Source: Microcystis wesenbergii NRERC-220 (GTDB taxonomy: Bacteria; Cyanobacteriota; Cyanobacteriia; Cyanobacteriales; Microcystaceae). From it: a stretch of 64,000 nucleotides of DNA. Positions 18,084-26,440 of the stretch are shown piece after piece. The notes under the pieces were generated by a model, which saw only the letters and a list, made by a program, of their open reading frames with translations, was not told where the DNA came from and ran no database searches. The number at the start of each line of letters is the position of its first letter. Position 1 is the stretch's first letter. The translations under genes and the position numbers were made by a program. The stretch lies in the NCBI RefSeq assembly GCF_032027425.1, contig NZ_JAVSJA010000001.1, positions 310,001 to 374,000 on the forward strand, read 5' to 3'.

Positions 18084-19388
18084 TTAACGGGGTTTAAAGG
18101 TGACTTGTAAACCGTCGCGAGGATGGGGAGTGGGGATAGATGTGAGGGTGAGATCTTGATTGGGGAGTAATTGCCAATCGTATTTTTGTACTAAACGGAC
18201 GGCTAAAATTTTCATCTCTAAACGAGCGAATTCCTTGCCGATACATTCGCGCAATCCCGCACCAAAGGGGATATATCCGTAGGGTTTTTCTTCGGCTAAA
18301 AAGCGATCGGGATCAAAGGTTTCAGGATGGGAATAAATATTATTATCTTTATGGGTATTGCTGATTTGATACTGCACTATCCATCCTTTCGGCAAATGAT
18401 AACCGTTAAATTGACAGTCTTCTATTACCCGACGGAATCCTCCTCCCACGGGGGGAGTAAAACGTAAAACTTCCTTTAAAACGCGATCTAAATAGGTCAT
18501 CTGTTTGAGGGTATCAACGCTTAAAGGAGTGGATAGATCAAAATTAGTTATTTCCTCAAGGACAAGCTGAAAAATATCGGGATGCAGTGCCATTTGTAGG
18601 CAGAAAGTGGCGATAGCAGAGGTTAAAGTTTCATGACCAGCAAAGAGTAATAATAGCACTTGATCCTTTAATTCCGCTAGGGATAAACTTTGACCGTTTT
18701 CGTCTTTAGCTTGTAAAAGGATAGCCAGAGCATCCTGGCCTAAGTCATCATTTTTTTGTCTTTCTAAAATGATAGTTTCTATGGCTTCCAGTAATTCTTC
18801 TCGACAGCGTAATGCTTTGCCGAAAGCTGTCCAGGGAAGGGGAAGGGGAAGAGTAAATAGTCCCGCACACCAAGTATCAAAAGCTTCTCCTAATTTGGTA
18901 GCAGAACCCTGGTCAAGACCGACAAATAATTTACAGGCGATATCGAGGGTATAGTTTCTTAATTCAGGATACCATGACAGGGTTTTTGCGGTTTGCCAAC
19001 GCTCTAAATAGCGAGCGGTAATTGTTTCTACCGTAGGGATATAACTTGCTAGGGACCGGGGTTGAAAAGCTTGATAGATTAAGCGACGACGGGAAGCGTG
19101 GACATCTCCTGTATGCACCGCTAAAGATGCGCTGCCGAGGAGAGTTTTGGTACTTTTGGGCCAAGTTGCCGCAAAGTATTTATTCTCATTGCTGAGGAGA
19201 AACCTGTTAGCGTCGGTACCGGATAAAATAATCGTGGGACTGCCAAAAATATGAGTACGGAAAAGTTGACCATATTTATTATGACGTTTACTGGCAAAAT
19301 CCCCATCGGTCAAAAAAGCGATTGTTTCTCCTAATAGGGGTAATCCGAAACTGCCGGGGGGTAGGGGTAAATCGTTGCTTATAGTCAT
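18084..19388 (-). CDS. cytochrome P450, CYP120 type
   Basis: The 434-residue P450 shows the heme loop FGAGLRECIGKEF (axial Cys), the I-helix oxygen motif FAGHETLTSA and the K-helix ExxR in EVLRFTPP. The N-terminus begins LPLPPGSFGLPLLGETIAFL with no membrane anchor, so it is soluble. Overall it resembles CYP120, whose Synechocystis member binds and hydroxylates retinoic acid. Its substrate here could be an apocarotenoid, but that is inferred. No redox partner gene is adjacent. Confidence 0.88.
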   Translation of the reverse strand: MTISNDLPLPPGSFGLPLLGETIAFLTDGDFASKRHNKYGQLFRTHIFGSPTIILSGTDANRFLLSNENKYFAATWPKSTKTLLGSASLAVHTGDVHASRRRLIYQAFQPRSLASYIPTVETITARYLERWQTAKTLSWYPELRNYTLDIACKLFVGLDQGSATKLGEAFDTWCAGLFTLPLPLPWTAFGKALRCREELLEAIETIILERQKNDDLGQDALAILLQAKDENGQSLSLAELKDQVLLLLFAGHETLTSAIATFCLQMALHPDIFQLVLEEITNFDLSTPLSVDTLKQMTYLDRVLKEVLRFTPPVGGGFRRVIEDCQFNGYHLPKGWIVQYQISNTHKDNNIYSHPETFDPDRFLAEEKPYGYIPFGAGLRECIGKEFARLEMKILAVRLVQKYDWQLLPNQDLTLTSIPTPHPRDGLQVTFKPR

Positions 19389-19822
19389 CGCTGCCTCTAG
19401 GGTAAAACTAATCAGTTGCCGTCGATTAACCCTGTTTATTTTAACCTAAAGCACCGGAGAATTCATCCCCTAATCTAGCCTAGCAATTAGCGATCGCACT
19501 CAGCAACGGTAAGTACCTAAGCAAAGTTAATTACACATCTCACCAGTCAGTCAACAGTAAGAATTGCCGCCAATTGACATTTTTTAAGATCACCGCCATA
19601 ATTAGGGCTTGATCAATAAATCTGAAAACCTTGTTGGGTAAAACTTTTAGACTTTTTAGAAACCAAAAAGTAGCATATATGGGAGTGATCAGGGGGAAAA
19701 TTTAGGTACTTTTTCCCTGAAAATTAGGTAATTGACCCCCTCAAAATCGCTAAAACCCTACACCCTACACCCTACACCCCACACCCTGCCCCCACCGAAA
19801 AACTTTTTGCCGCAAACCCTAA
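19389..19822. repeat. gene-free stretch, mostly interspersed repeat copy 2
   Basis: From about 19612 to 19824 this is a second copy of the roughly 210-bp repeat found inverted at 5714-5921 and in the same orientation at 60680-60891. It includes the C-rich microrepeat accctacaccctacaccc. It overlaps the last bases of the alr coding region. Upstream of it (19389-19611) no gene or clear signal is seen. Confidence 0.75.
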
Positions 19823-21019
19823 TTAGCCTTTGCTAATAGTAATTCGCGGCAAACGATGCTTAAAACCGCAGAGAATCTCCCAGGATATCGTACCTAAATC
19901 CCGCGCCCAATCGTCGGCGGTGATGCACTGCGGGCCGTCTTTACCGATAAGTGTGACGATTTCCCCTGTTTTTACCTCTGGAATCTCGCTCACGTCAATC
20001 ATTAACTGATCCATGGTTATCGCGCCGATTTGGGGTACTAAACGTCCTCTCAGGGATACTTTTAAACGATTGGAGAGATTGCGGGGAATTCCATCGGCGT
20101 AACCGATACCGACCACAGCAATACGAGTATCTTTTGCGGCTATGTACTGATGACCATAACTCACTCCGGAGCCGGCGGCAATGGTTTTGACTTGGGCAAT
20201 GCGCGCTTTTACTTGTAGCACCGGTTGCAAAGGGACTTTATCGGTGAGATGATCGGCGGGATAAAGACCGTAGAGAGCTAATCCGACTCTAACTCGATCG
20301 TAGTGCAGAGATCGATCGCTTAGGGTAGCGGCAGAGTTGGCTAAATGCAGACAGGGGGGATGATAACCTTTTGATCTTAACTCGGCGATCGCTTGTTGGA
20401 ATCTTTGCCGTTGTAACTGCATGATCTCGGGATTGGGATCGTCAGCTGTGGCAAAATGGGAGTATATACTGGCAATTTTCAGGTTAGGAGCCTCTAAAAC
20501 CTGTTCGACGAATTTTGTGCCGTTTTGCCATGGTGTACCTAAGCGAGACATCCCCGTATCTAGTTTGATATGAACCGGCAGCCGCTGTTCTAAGCGTCTC
20601 ATCACGGTGGCAAAAATTTGTACCTGTTCGATTTGCACCAGGGTGGGTTGCAATTGCCAATGGGCTAAGGCTGCCACTTCTTCCGGGGTGTTCACTGCTC
20701 CTAAAATCATAATTGGGGCAACGATTCCCGCTTCGCGTAGTTCGATACCTTCCCCGATAGTCGCGATGGCTAAAGACTGCGCTCCAGCTTCTAAAACGCT
20801 GTTAGCCACCTTAACTGCCCCGTGTCCGTAAGCATCGGCTTTAATTACCGCCATTAATTCCGTTTTTGTGGCTAATAAGGCCTTGACTTTTCGCACGTTT
20901 TGTTGTAAGGCCGATCGATCAATCTCTACCCAAGCACGATAGCGAATTACTTCCGACAATTGATAATCATGACGGTTTTTGGGCGGATTGATAATTTTTG
21001 GTTCGATGCTAAACGTCAC
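19823..21019 (-). CDS. alr: alanine racemase
   Basis: This PLP enzyme makes D-alanine for peptidoglycan. The PLP-lysine motif is AVIKADAYGHG near the N-terminus, and the C-terminal domain has GYADGIPRNLSNR and the active-site strand ITMDQLMIDVS. The best start is GTG 21019, because AAAGGAG (21027-21033) lies seven bases upstream. A longer frame begins at GTG 21037 but that codon would sit upstream of this ribosome site. The result is 398 residues. It ends inside an interspersed repeat. Confidence 0.92.
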   Translation of the reverse strand: MTFSIEPKIINPPKNRHDYQLSEVIRYRAWVEIDRSALQQNVRKVKALLATKTELMAVIKADAYGHGAVKVANSVLEAGAQSLAIATIGEGIELREAGIVAPIMILGAVNTPEEVAALAHWQLQPTLVQIEQVQIFATVMRRLEQRLPVHIKLDTGMSRLGTPWQNGTKFVEQVLEAPNLKIASIYSHFATADDPNPEIMQLQRQRFQQAIAELRSKGYHPPCLHLANSAATLSDRSLHYDRVRVGLALYGLYPADHLTDKVPLQPVLQVKARIAQVKTIAAGSGVSYGHQYIAAKDTRIAVVGIGYADGIPRNLSNRLKVSLRGRLVPQIGAITMDQLMIDVSEIPEVKTGEIVTLIGKDGPQCITADDWARDLGTISWEILCGFKHRLPRITISKG

Positions 21020-21026
21020 TCGCTCA

Positions 21027-21033
21027 CTCCTTT
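21027..21033 (-). promoter_or_regulatory. ribosome binding site that decides the alr start
   Basis: On the minus strand the sequence reads AAAGGAG, then seven bases, then GTG at 21019-21017. This supports GTG 21019 over the upstream GTG at 21037. Confidence 0.7.
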
Positions 21034-21058
21034 GCACGCATAACCCAATTTATCACAG

Positions 21059-22387
21059 ATGTCGGGGTGAAGACCCTCGTACTGACGGGATGAAACCCCG
21101 ACCAATATAAAACAGCGAAGCACGATTAAATCCTTGACAGTTTAGCCTTGCATAGCTTACCATAGTAAATATAGTTTGATAAGCAAAATGTTAAAAGCAT
21201 TCAAGTACAGAATCTATCCGACAAGCGAACAATCAGTTTTGCTCGCCAAGTCGTTTGGCTGTGCTAGATGGTTTTACAATTACGCTCTAAACTTAACATC
21301 CGAAACTTACAAGCAAACTGGAAAAGGATTAAGCAGAAACGAAATAATTAAGCAGCTGCCTTCCCTAAAAAAAGAGTATGAGTGGTTAAGCGAAGTACCA
21401 TCGCAGGTATTACAACAAGCAGCTTTAAATCTTTCTAGTGCTTTCCTTAACTTTTTTGAAGGTCGAGCTAAATATCCTAACTTCAAGAAAAAGCAAAATA
21501 GGCAGTCGATTAGATTTCCTCAGCACTGTAAGTTAAAAAATGATGTTCTGGTATTACCTAAAATTGGTGAAGTCTATTGCCAAGTTTCACGGCCACCAGA
21601 GGGAGACTTAAAGTCTGTTACGGTTTCAGTTAATCCATCAGGAGAATATTTCGCATCTTGTCTTTATGATGATGGTCAGGATTTACCCGAAAAATTAACA
21701 GAAGGAAAAGCTGTTGGGATAGACGTTGGACTAACCCATTTTGCTATTACATCAGATGGGACTAAACACGGGAATCCTCAATACTATCGTAAGTACGAAC
21801 AGAGATTAGCGAGGAGACAGAAGAAACTTAATCGCAAGCAAAAAGGGTCTAACAACCGAAATAAAGCTAGAGTTAAAGTTGCTAAAGTTCACGCTAAAAT
21901 TGTTCGTTGTCGTGAAGATTTTCTGCACAAACTAAGTCGTAAATTAGTTGACGAAAACCAAGTCATAGTGGTAGAAAATCTGGCAGTCAGAACCATGGTC
22001 AAAAACCAGAAACTAGCCAAATCAATTAGTGATGCTGGTTGGGGTCAATTCTGTACCATGTTAAAATACAAGGCTGAATGGGAAGGAAAAATCTATATAG
22101 AAGTTGACAGATTTTTTCCTAGCTCTAAGACTTGTAGTAACTGTTTAAATCGTCTGGATAGTTTAAGCTTAGATATTCGTAGTTGGCAATGTCCTAAGTG
22201 TGGAGAAACCCACGATAGAGATATCAATGCCGCTAAGAATATTCGAGACGAAGGTTTACGAATTTTGGCGGTAGGGCATACCGCTACTGCTTCTGGAGGG
22301 AGAGTAAGACCAAGTAAAGGCACTGCTTTTGCAAGGCATCTCCCCGTGAACGAAGAATCCCTCGCATGAGTGCGATGGGAGTGTCAA
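21059..22387 (+). mobile_element. IS200/IS605-group element with TnpB only (IS1341-like)
   Basis: The coding gene is tnpB alone; no Y1 transposase (TnpA) gene is present. A left-end hairpin is formed by GTCGGGGT (21061-21068) and ACCCCGAC (21095-21102). A right-end hairpin with bulge is formed by CCCTCGCA (22359-22366) and TGCGATGGG (22371-22379), followed by gtgtcaa, resembling right ends of this group. Exact ends are approximate. As in other TnpB loci, a guide-like RNA would be expected to cover the end of tnpB and the right end. Confidence 0.7.
21188..22369 (+). CDS. tnpB: TnpB RNA-guided nuclease-type protein of IS200/IS605
   Basis: The protein starts MLKAFKYRIYPTSEQ, the family-typical N-terminus. 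RuvC residues are all present: Asp in GIDVGLTHFA, Glu in VVENLAVR, and Asp in HDRDINAAKNI. The zinc finger is CSNC then CPKC. TnpB proteins are RNA-guided DNA endonucleases that help retain their elements. With no TnpA beside it, mobility would need a partner in trans. The start is ATG 21188; a TTG at 21176 is in frame but less likely. It has 393 residues. With all catalytic residues intact, it looks functional. Confidence 0.92.
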   Translation: MLKAFKYRIYPTSEQSVLLAKSFGCARWFYNYALNLTSETYKQTGKGLSRNEIIKQLPSLKKEYEWLSEVPSQVLQQAALNLSSAFLNFFEGRAKYPNFKKKQNRQSIRFPQHCKLKNDVLVLPKIGEVYCQVSRPPEGDLKSVTVSVNPSGEYFASCLYDDGQDLPEKLTEGKAVGIDVGLTHFAITSDGTKHGNPQYYRKYEQRLARRQKKLNRKQKGSNNRNKARVKVAKVHAKIVRCREDFLHKLSRKLVDENQVIVVENLAVRTMVKNQKLAKSISDAGWGQFCTMLKYKAEWEGKIYIEVDRFFPSSKTCSNCLNRLDSLSLDIRSWQCPKCGETHDRDINAAKNIRDEGLRILAVGHTATASGGRVRPSKGTAFARHLPVNEESLA

Positions 22388-22730
22388 ACCAAAAGAAAAC
22401 CGAGAGGGCTAGGAAAAAAGCCGGAAACTCCTCTGGATTTCCTCCTTTTTCCAGGCGGAATCTAGGCTTTAAGATGAATGGGATGTTAGGAAGTTCCCGA
22501 AAAAATTGGCAGTTAGGGTTATAAAGTCTAGAAACTAAGTACCTAAAAGCTTTTAGCTTAACCAATTAGGTTTTAGATTCGATCGAGTGACAAGAAAGTA
22601 GCGAAGTTTTCACCTAACACTATCTCAGTGGTTGTACAGAAGTGAAGTTAACTATAGGGTAAGGAATGCCAAAAAGCCTAGACTTAAGATAAAATTATAT
22701 CCAACCACATGCAGTATAGGAGTTGACCCA
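22388..22730. other. gene-free stretch between tnpB and the tandem small genes
   Basis: No convincing coding frame is seen. The last 60 bases (from about 22672) form the leader that is repeated before each of the next three genes (aaagcctagacttaagataa, then tgcagtataggag before the start). Confidence 0.5.
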
Positions 22731-23006
22731 ATGTCTAACGAAACTGTTACTTATTCCCTAGAAGCTGTCCTAACCAGGATTGAGGGGAAGATTGACAAGA
22801 TTGATGAGCGCTTGACAAAAGTAGAAATAGGATTAACCGATCTCAAAGGGGATATTAAAGTGTTAGACGAGAAAATCGAAGGCATCGACAATCGGCTAAA
22901 ATCAGTGGAAGGAACCCAAAAAAATCAGGTCTGGACATTGATCATCCTTTTGGGGAGTGCCATTTTTACGGCCGGATGGAAAGTATTTTTTTCCAGTAAT
23001 ATCTGA
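22731..23006 (+). CDS. small coiled-coil protein with C-terminal membrane anchor, tandem copy 1
   Basis: The 91-residue product opens with SNETVTYSLEAVLTRIEGKI. It has heptad-rich polar helices to about residue 65 and a single membrane segment near the C-terminus (WTLIILLGSAIFTAGWKVFF). This layout, a coiled coil then one membrane helix, resembles XhlA-type or similar small membrane proteins, but I assign no function. It is the first of three tandem paralogues with nearly identical ends. The start is ATG 22731 after a tataggag ribosome-site-like sequence. Confidence 0.72.
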   Translation: MSNETVTYSLEAVLTRIEGKIDKIDERLTKVEIGLTDLKGDIKVLDEKIEGIDNRLKSVEGTQKNQVWTLIILLGSAIFTAGWKVFFSSNI

Positions 23007-23119
23007 TCTTTCTAATTCTCAACAAGACTACAGTTAACCGCTCCTGAAAGAAAATTTTCTTAAAGCCTAGACTTAAGATAAAATTATATCCAACCGGATG
23101 CAGTATAGGAGTTGACCCA

Positions 23120-23428
23120 ATGTCTAACGAAACTGTTACTTATTCCCTAGAAGCTGTCCTCACAAGGATTGAGGGAAAGATCGACTCGCTTGAGAAGCGG
23201 GTTAACGAAAGATTTGACAAGGTAGAAGATCGGTTAACCAAACTAGAAATAGGATTAACCGATCTCAAAGGTGATATTAAAGTGTTAGACGAGAAAATCG
23301 AAGGCATCGACAATCGGCTAATATCGGTAGAGGGAACCCAAAAAAATCAGGTCTGGACATTGATTATCCTTTTGGGAAGTGCCATTATTACGGCTGCTTG
23401 GAAAGTATTTTTTTCCAGTAATATCTGA
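23120..23428 (+). CDS. small coiled-coil protein with C-terminal membrane anchor, tandem copy 2
   Basis: At 102 residues this copy has an extra coiled-coil segment (EKRVNERFDKVEDRL) compared with copy 1. Both ends are nearly identical to the other copies: the N-terminal SNETVTYSLEAVLTRIEGKI and the C-terminal anchor ending WKVFFSSNI. It has its own repeated leader with tataggag before the start. The length change is a whole number of heptad-like units, as expected if only coiled-coil length varies. Confidence 0.72.
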   Translation: MSNETVTYSLEAVLTRIEGKIDSLEKRVNERFDKVEDRLTKLEIGLTDLKGDIKVLDEKIEGIDNRLISVEGTQKNQVWTLIILLGSAIITAAWKVFFSSNI

Positions 23429-23540
23429 GTTCTCTAATTCTCAACAAGACTACAGTTAATCGCTCCTGAAAGAAAATTTTCTTAAAGCCTAGACTAAGAT
23501 AAAATTATATCCAACCAGATGCAGTATAGGAGTTTAGCCA

Positions 23541-23837
23541 ATGTCTAACGAAACTGTCACTTATTCCCTGGATGTCGTCCTTAAAGAAATTAAAGACAGT
23601 ATCAAGGAAGTTAGTCAAAAATTCGATAAGATTGATGAACGCTTGACAAAAGTAGAAATAGGAATAGCTGATCTCAAAGGGGATATTAAAGTGTTAGACG
23701 GGAAAATCGAAGGCATCGACAATCGGCTAATATCGGTAGAGGGAACCCAAAAAAATCAGGTCTGGACATTGATTATCCTTTTGGGGAGTGCCATTATTAC
23801 GGCTGGGTGGAAAGTATTTTTTTCCAGTAATATCTGA
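23541..23837 (+). CDS. small coiled-coil protein with C-terminal membrane anchor, tandem copy 3
   Basis: This 98-residue copy has the most divergent coiled-coil start (DVVLKEIKDSIKEVSQKFDK). It keeps IKVLDGKIEGIDNRLISVEG and the same membrane anchor. The change in one half of the coiled coil, with conserved ends, could alter pairing partners among the three products. It is followed by mnmE in convergent orientation. Confidence 0.72.
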   Translation: MSNETVTYSLDVVLKEIKDSIKEVSQKFDKIDERLTKVEIGIADLKGDIKVLDGKIEGIDNRLISVEGTQKNQVWTLIILLGSAIITAGWKVFFSSNI

Positions 23838-23921
23838 TCTCTCTAATCCTCAACAAAACTACAGTTAACCCAACACAAAAGGATAAAACCTTGTTTCTGG
23901 TTGACCAGATTTCCTCATTGC

Positions 23922-25295
23922 TTATTTACCAATACAAAAACGGCTAAAAATGCGATCGAGTACCGATTCAGTCACTTCTTCGCCGGTAATTTCTCCTAAG
24001 GATTGAATGGCAGTACGCAGATCGATCGACCAAAAATCAAAAGGTAAATTTTGGTCAATTGTTTTTTTGACCTGTTGCAAAGCAATTTTCGCCGTAGTTA
24101 AAGCGGCCGCTTGTCGTTGATTAATGGCTAAATCCAAATTAGCCGCCTGTAATTCTTGATTTTGGACAGCATTAATAATAGTTTTTTCTAAGTCTTCAAT
24201 ACCCTGATTTTGGGCGGCCGACAGCTTGACAACTCGCTTAATTTCTGCTGGGTAAATTACTGTTTCAGGATTGGCTAAATCAATTTTATTAATCACTAAA
24301 ATTAATCGGCGATCGCTGACAGAGAGATAAATTTCCTCATCTTCCTCGGTCCATCCGGACTCTGCCGAGACGGTTAAGAGAACTAAATCAGCAGACCGGG
24401 CCGTTTGACGGGAACGTTCCACCCCAATTTGTTCGACTCGATCGCTGGCCGAGCGAATTCCTGCCGTATCGAGGACTTGTACGGGAATTCCCGCCACAAC
24501 TAGCTGAGATTCGACGATATCGCGGGTAGTGCCGGGTAAATCGGTGACAATCGCTCGATCGCTCCGACTCCAAGCATTTAACAAACTGGATTTACCCACA
24601 TTCGGCCGCCCCACGATCGCCACTTTCAGACCACTACGCAGCAATTCCCCGCGCTCGGCAGTAGCTAAAATTAAATTTACTTGACAAAAAACCTGTTCTA
24701 TGCTATGGAGAACTGCCTCATGATCCAAGGGCGGTAAATCTTCTTCAAAGTCAATACGGGCCTCAATTTCAGCCAAAATATCGAGACAGGTGGCGCGCAA
24801 ATGGCGGATCGGTTGAGCGAGTTTCCCCTGTAAACCGGCGAGGGCAAATTGTGCCGCTTGGGGAGAACGCGCCCCAACGAGATCGACGACGCTTTCGGCT
24901 TGAGTTAGGTCAATTCTGCCGTTAAGAAAGGCACGCAGGCTAAATTCCCCCGCTTGGGCCAAACGCGCCCCATTTTCTAGACATAACTGTAACACCTGTT
25001 GTACGGGCATAATGCCGCCATGACAGTGAAATTCCACCACATCCTCGCGGGTGAAAGAGCGGGGCGCTAACATGAGCAACAGCAAAGCTTCATCGATAAT
25101 TGCTTGACTTTGGGGATGTCGGATATAACCGTAGAGAAGACGATGACTTTGCCATTTTTGACGATTGGGGCTATGAAAAAGGCAACGAGCGATCGCCACT
25201 GCCTCACTACCGGATAAACGGACAATACCGATGCTACCCTGTTCTGGAACGATCGCCGTAGCGATGGCGGCGATCGTATCCCCTGTGTTTAACAT
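23922..25295 (-). CDS. mnmE: tRNA modification GTPase MnmE
   Basis: MnmE works with MnmG to install the carboxymethylaminomethyl group at U34 of some tRNAs. The 457-residue protein has the N-terminal folate-binding domain ([20 protein letters not shown]), GTPase motifs [13 protein letters not shown] (G1), DLPGTTRD (G2), DTAGIR (G3) and NKIDLA (G4), and the family-defining C-terminus FCIGK. It is divergent from the DUF2062 gene with about 50 bases between start codons. Confidence 0.97.
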   Translation of the reverse strand: MLNTGDTIAAIATAIVPEQGSIGIVRLSGSEAVAIARCLFHSPNRQKWQSHRLLYGYIRHPQSQAIIDEALLLLMLAPRSFTREDVVEFHCHGGIMPVQQVLQLCLENGARLAQAGEFSLRAFLNGRIDLTQAESVVDLVGARSPQAAQFALAGLQGKLAQPIRHLRATCLDILAEIEARIDFEEDLPPLDHEAVLHSIEQVFCQVNLILATAERGELLRSGLKVAIVGRPNVGKSSLLNAWSRSDRAIVTDLPGTTRDIVESQLVVAGIPVQVLDTAGIRSASDRVEQIGVERSRQTARSADLVLLTVSAESGWTEEDEEIYLSVSDRRLILVINKIDLANPETVIYPAEIKRVVKLSAAQNQGIEDLEKTIINAVQNQELQAANLDLAINQRQAAALTTAKIALQQVKKTIDQNLPFDFWSIDLRTAIQSLGEITGEEVTESVLDRIFSRFCIGK

Positions 25296-25348
25296 CTCTT
25301 AATCACTCCTTGCTAAAATTGAAGTCGGTATCAATTTTGTCAGCATTT

Positions 25349-25882
25349 ATGCCCGAAAATATGCGCTCACGGTCATTAAAAGCGAGAAAAAGCCGCAAAT
25401 ATTCGAGTAATCGCTTACTGCGATTTTTGCGCTATTGGTATATTCGCTTAATGCGATTACAAGGACATCCTAGGGAAATTGCCAGGGGTTTTGCCTTGGG
25501 AGTTTTTTCGGGATTTTTCCCGTGGATGGGCCTTCAAATCATCATCGCTATCTTTTTAGCTACCCTATTTCGTGCCAACAAAATTGCCGCTGCTGCGGGT
25601 ACTTATATCAGCAATCCCGTGACCGATCTGCCAATTTTCCTGTTTAATTATAGATTAGGAGAGTTTATTCTTGGTCAAAGCGGGCGAGCGAATTTGGGCG
25701 ACATTTTTCAAACTAATCAAAGCTTCACCGAAAAGTTAGCTAGTTCTGGCGGCCAATTTCTTTTGACCCTGTTTTTTGGTTGCTTACTATCAGCGACGGT
25801 ATTTGCTACGATAACCTATTTTGTTAGCTATCGCCTAGTTCATCAACGGTATCACCGGCGACAAACAGGTAGAAAACGCTGA
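25349..25882 (+). CDS. DUF2062 membrane protein
   Basis: The protein has a basic N-terminus and then the DUF2062 core GHPREIARGFALGVFSGFFP, followed by WMGLQIIIAIFLATLF and the motif YISNPVTDLPIFLFNY. Three membrane helices are likely. The biochemical role of the family is unknown. ATG 25349 gives 177 residues and is preferred to TTG 25310. Confidence 0.82.
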   Translation: MPENMRSRSLKARKSRKYSSNRLLRFLRYWYIRLMRLQGHPREIARGFALGVFSGFFPWMGLQIIIAIFLATLFRANKIAAAAGTYISNPVTDLPIFLFNYRLGEFILGQSGRANLGDIFQTNQSFTEKLASSGGQFLLTLFFGCLLSATVFATITYFVSYRLVHQRYHRRQTGRKR

Positions 25883-25885
25883 TAA

Positions 25886-26120
25886 ATTGTAACCGTTCAG
25901 GGGGGGGACGAAATCTGGTAATCTAAGAGGCATGGATGAGAAGCACCTACGGTTGATACCAGGAATTGGCGCAGGGGAGGTAGCCCTGTGAATTCATGAC
26001 CGAAGCGATTTGCGCCCCTAGGAAAGGCAGTGCTTCTCCTTCTCTGCTGCCCCAGGAGAGTCCTTCCACAGAGTCAATGCCACTGGCGGCTTGACATCCC
26101 CCCCCCTGAACGGTTACAAT
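25886..26120 (-). repeat. 235-bp element with 22-bp perfect terminal inverted repeats
   Basis: The arms at 25886-25907 and 26099-26120 are perfect inverted copies beginning ATTGTAACCGTTCAG and ending in eight G. On the minus strand the inside opens with a frame reading VKPPVALTLWKDSPGAAEKE before a stop, followed by a structured-looking region. That suggests a mobile remnant derived from the 3' end of a TnpB-type gene and its right end. No target duplication is obvious. A structured RNA is an alternative. It is not a recognised riboswitch. Confidence 0.5.
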
Positions 26121-26440
26121 GAGACTATACGCCTTATGTAAGTTAAAAGCTGGAATGGTGTAAACTCTTTCGATAGATTATCTCTCTAGTCGGAGTGTTG
26201 GACTCAAACACTTGATCCCTAATTAGGTTGTTTTAGGTCACATCAAGTTTGCTACTTTATTAGGTTTCTTACAGGAAATTTTAAAGGTTTGAGCCTTCGG
26301 TAAATCTTTCGAGGTAGCCTAGTTATCATATCTCAAAAATAGCTTGAGCGATTTTTTCAGGGGATTTTCCTAGTCTAAAGTAATATCCTCTGAATGTTTA
26401 TCATGTTACAAATTAAGTGATTTTTACTCATTTCAGTACA
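26121..26440. other. leader region upstream of the efflux cluster
   Basis: No gene is seen in these 320 bases. The region is AT-rich close to the start of the HlyD gene (tcctctgaatgtttatcatg and following), consistent with a promoter, but no specific operator could be identified. Confidence 0.35.

Noticed and set aside
25886-26120. cobalamin riboswitch or RNase P RNA
   Set aside because: A gccactgg phrase recalls the B12 box, but the other conserved blocks are missing or in the wrong order, and RNase P signatures are absent.
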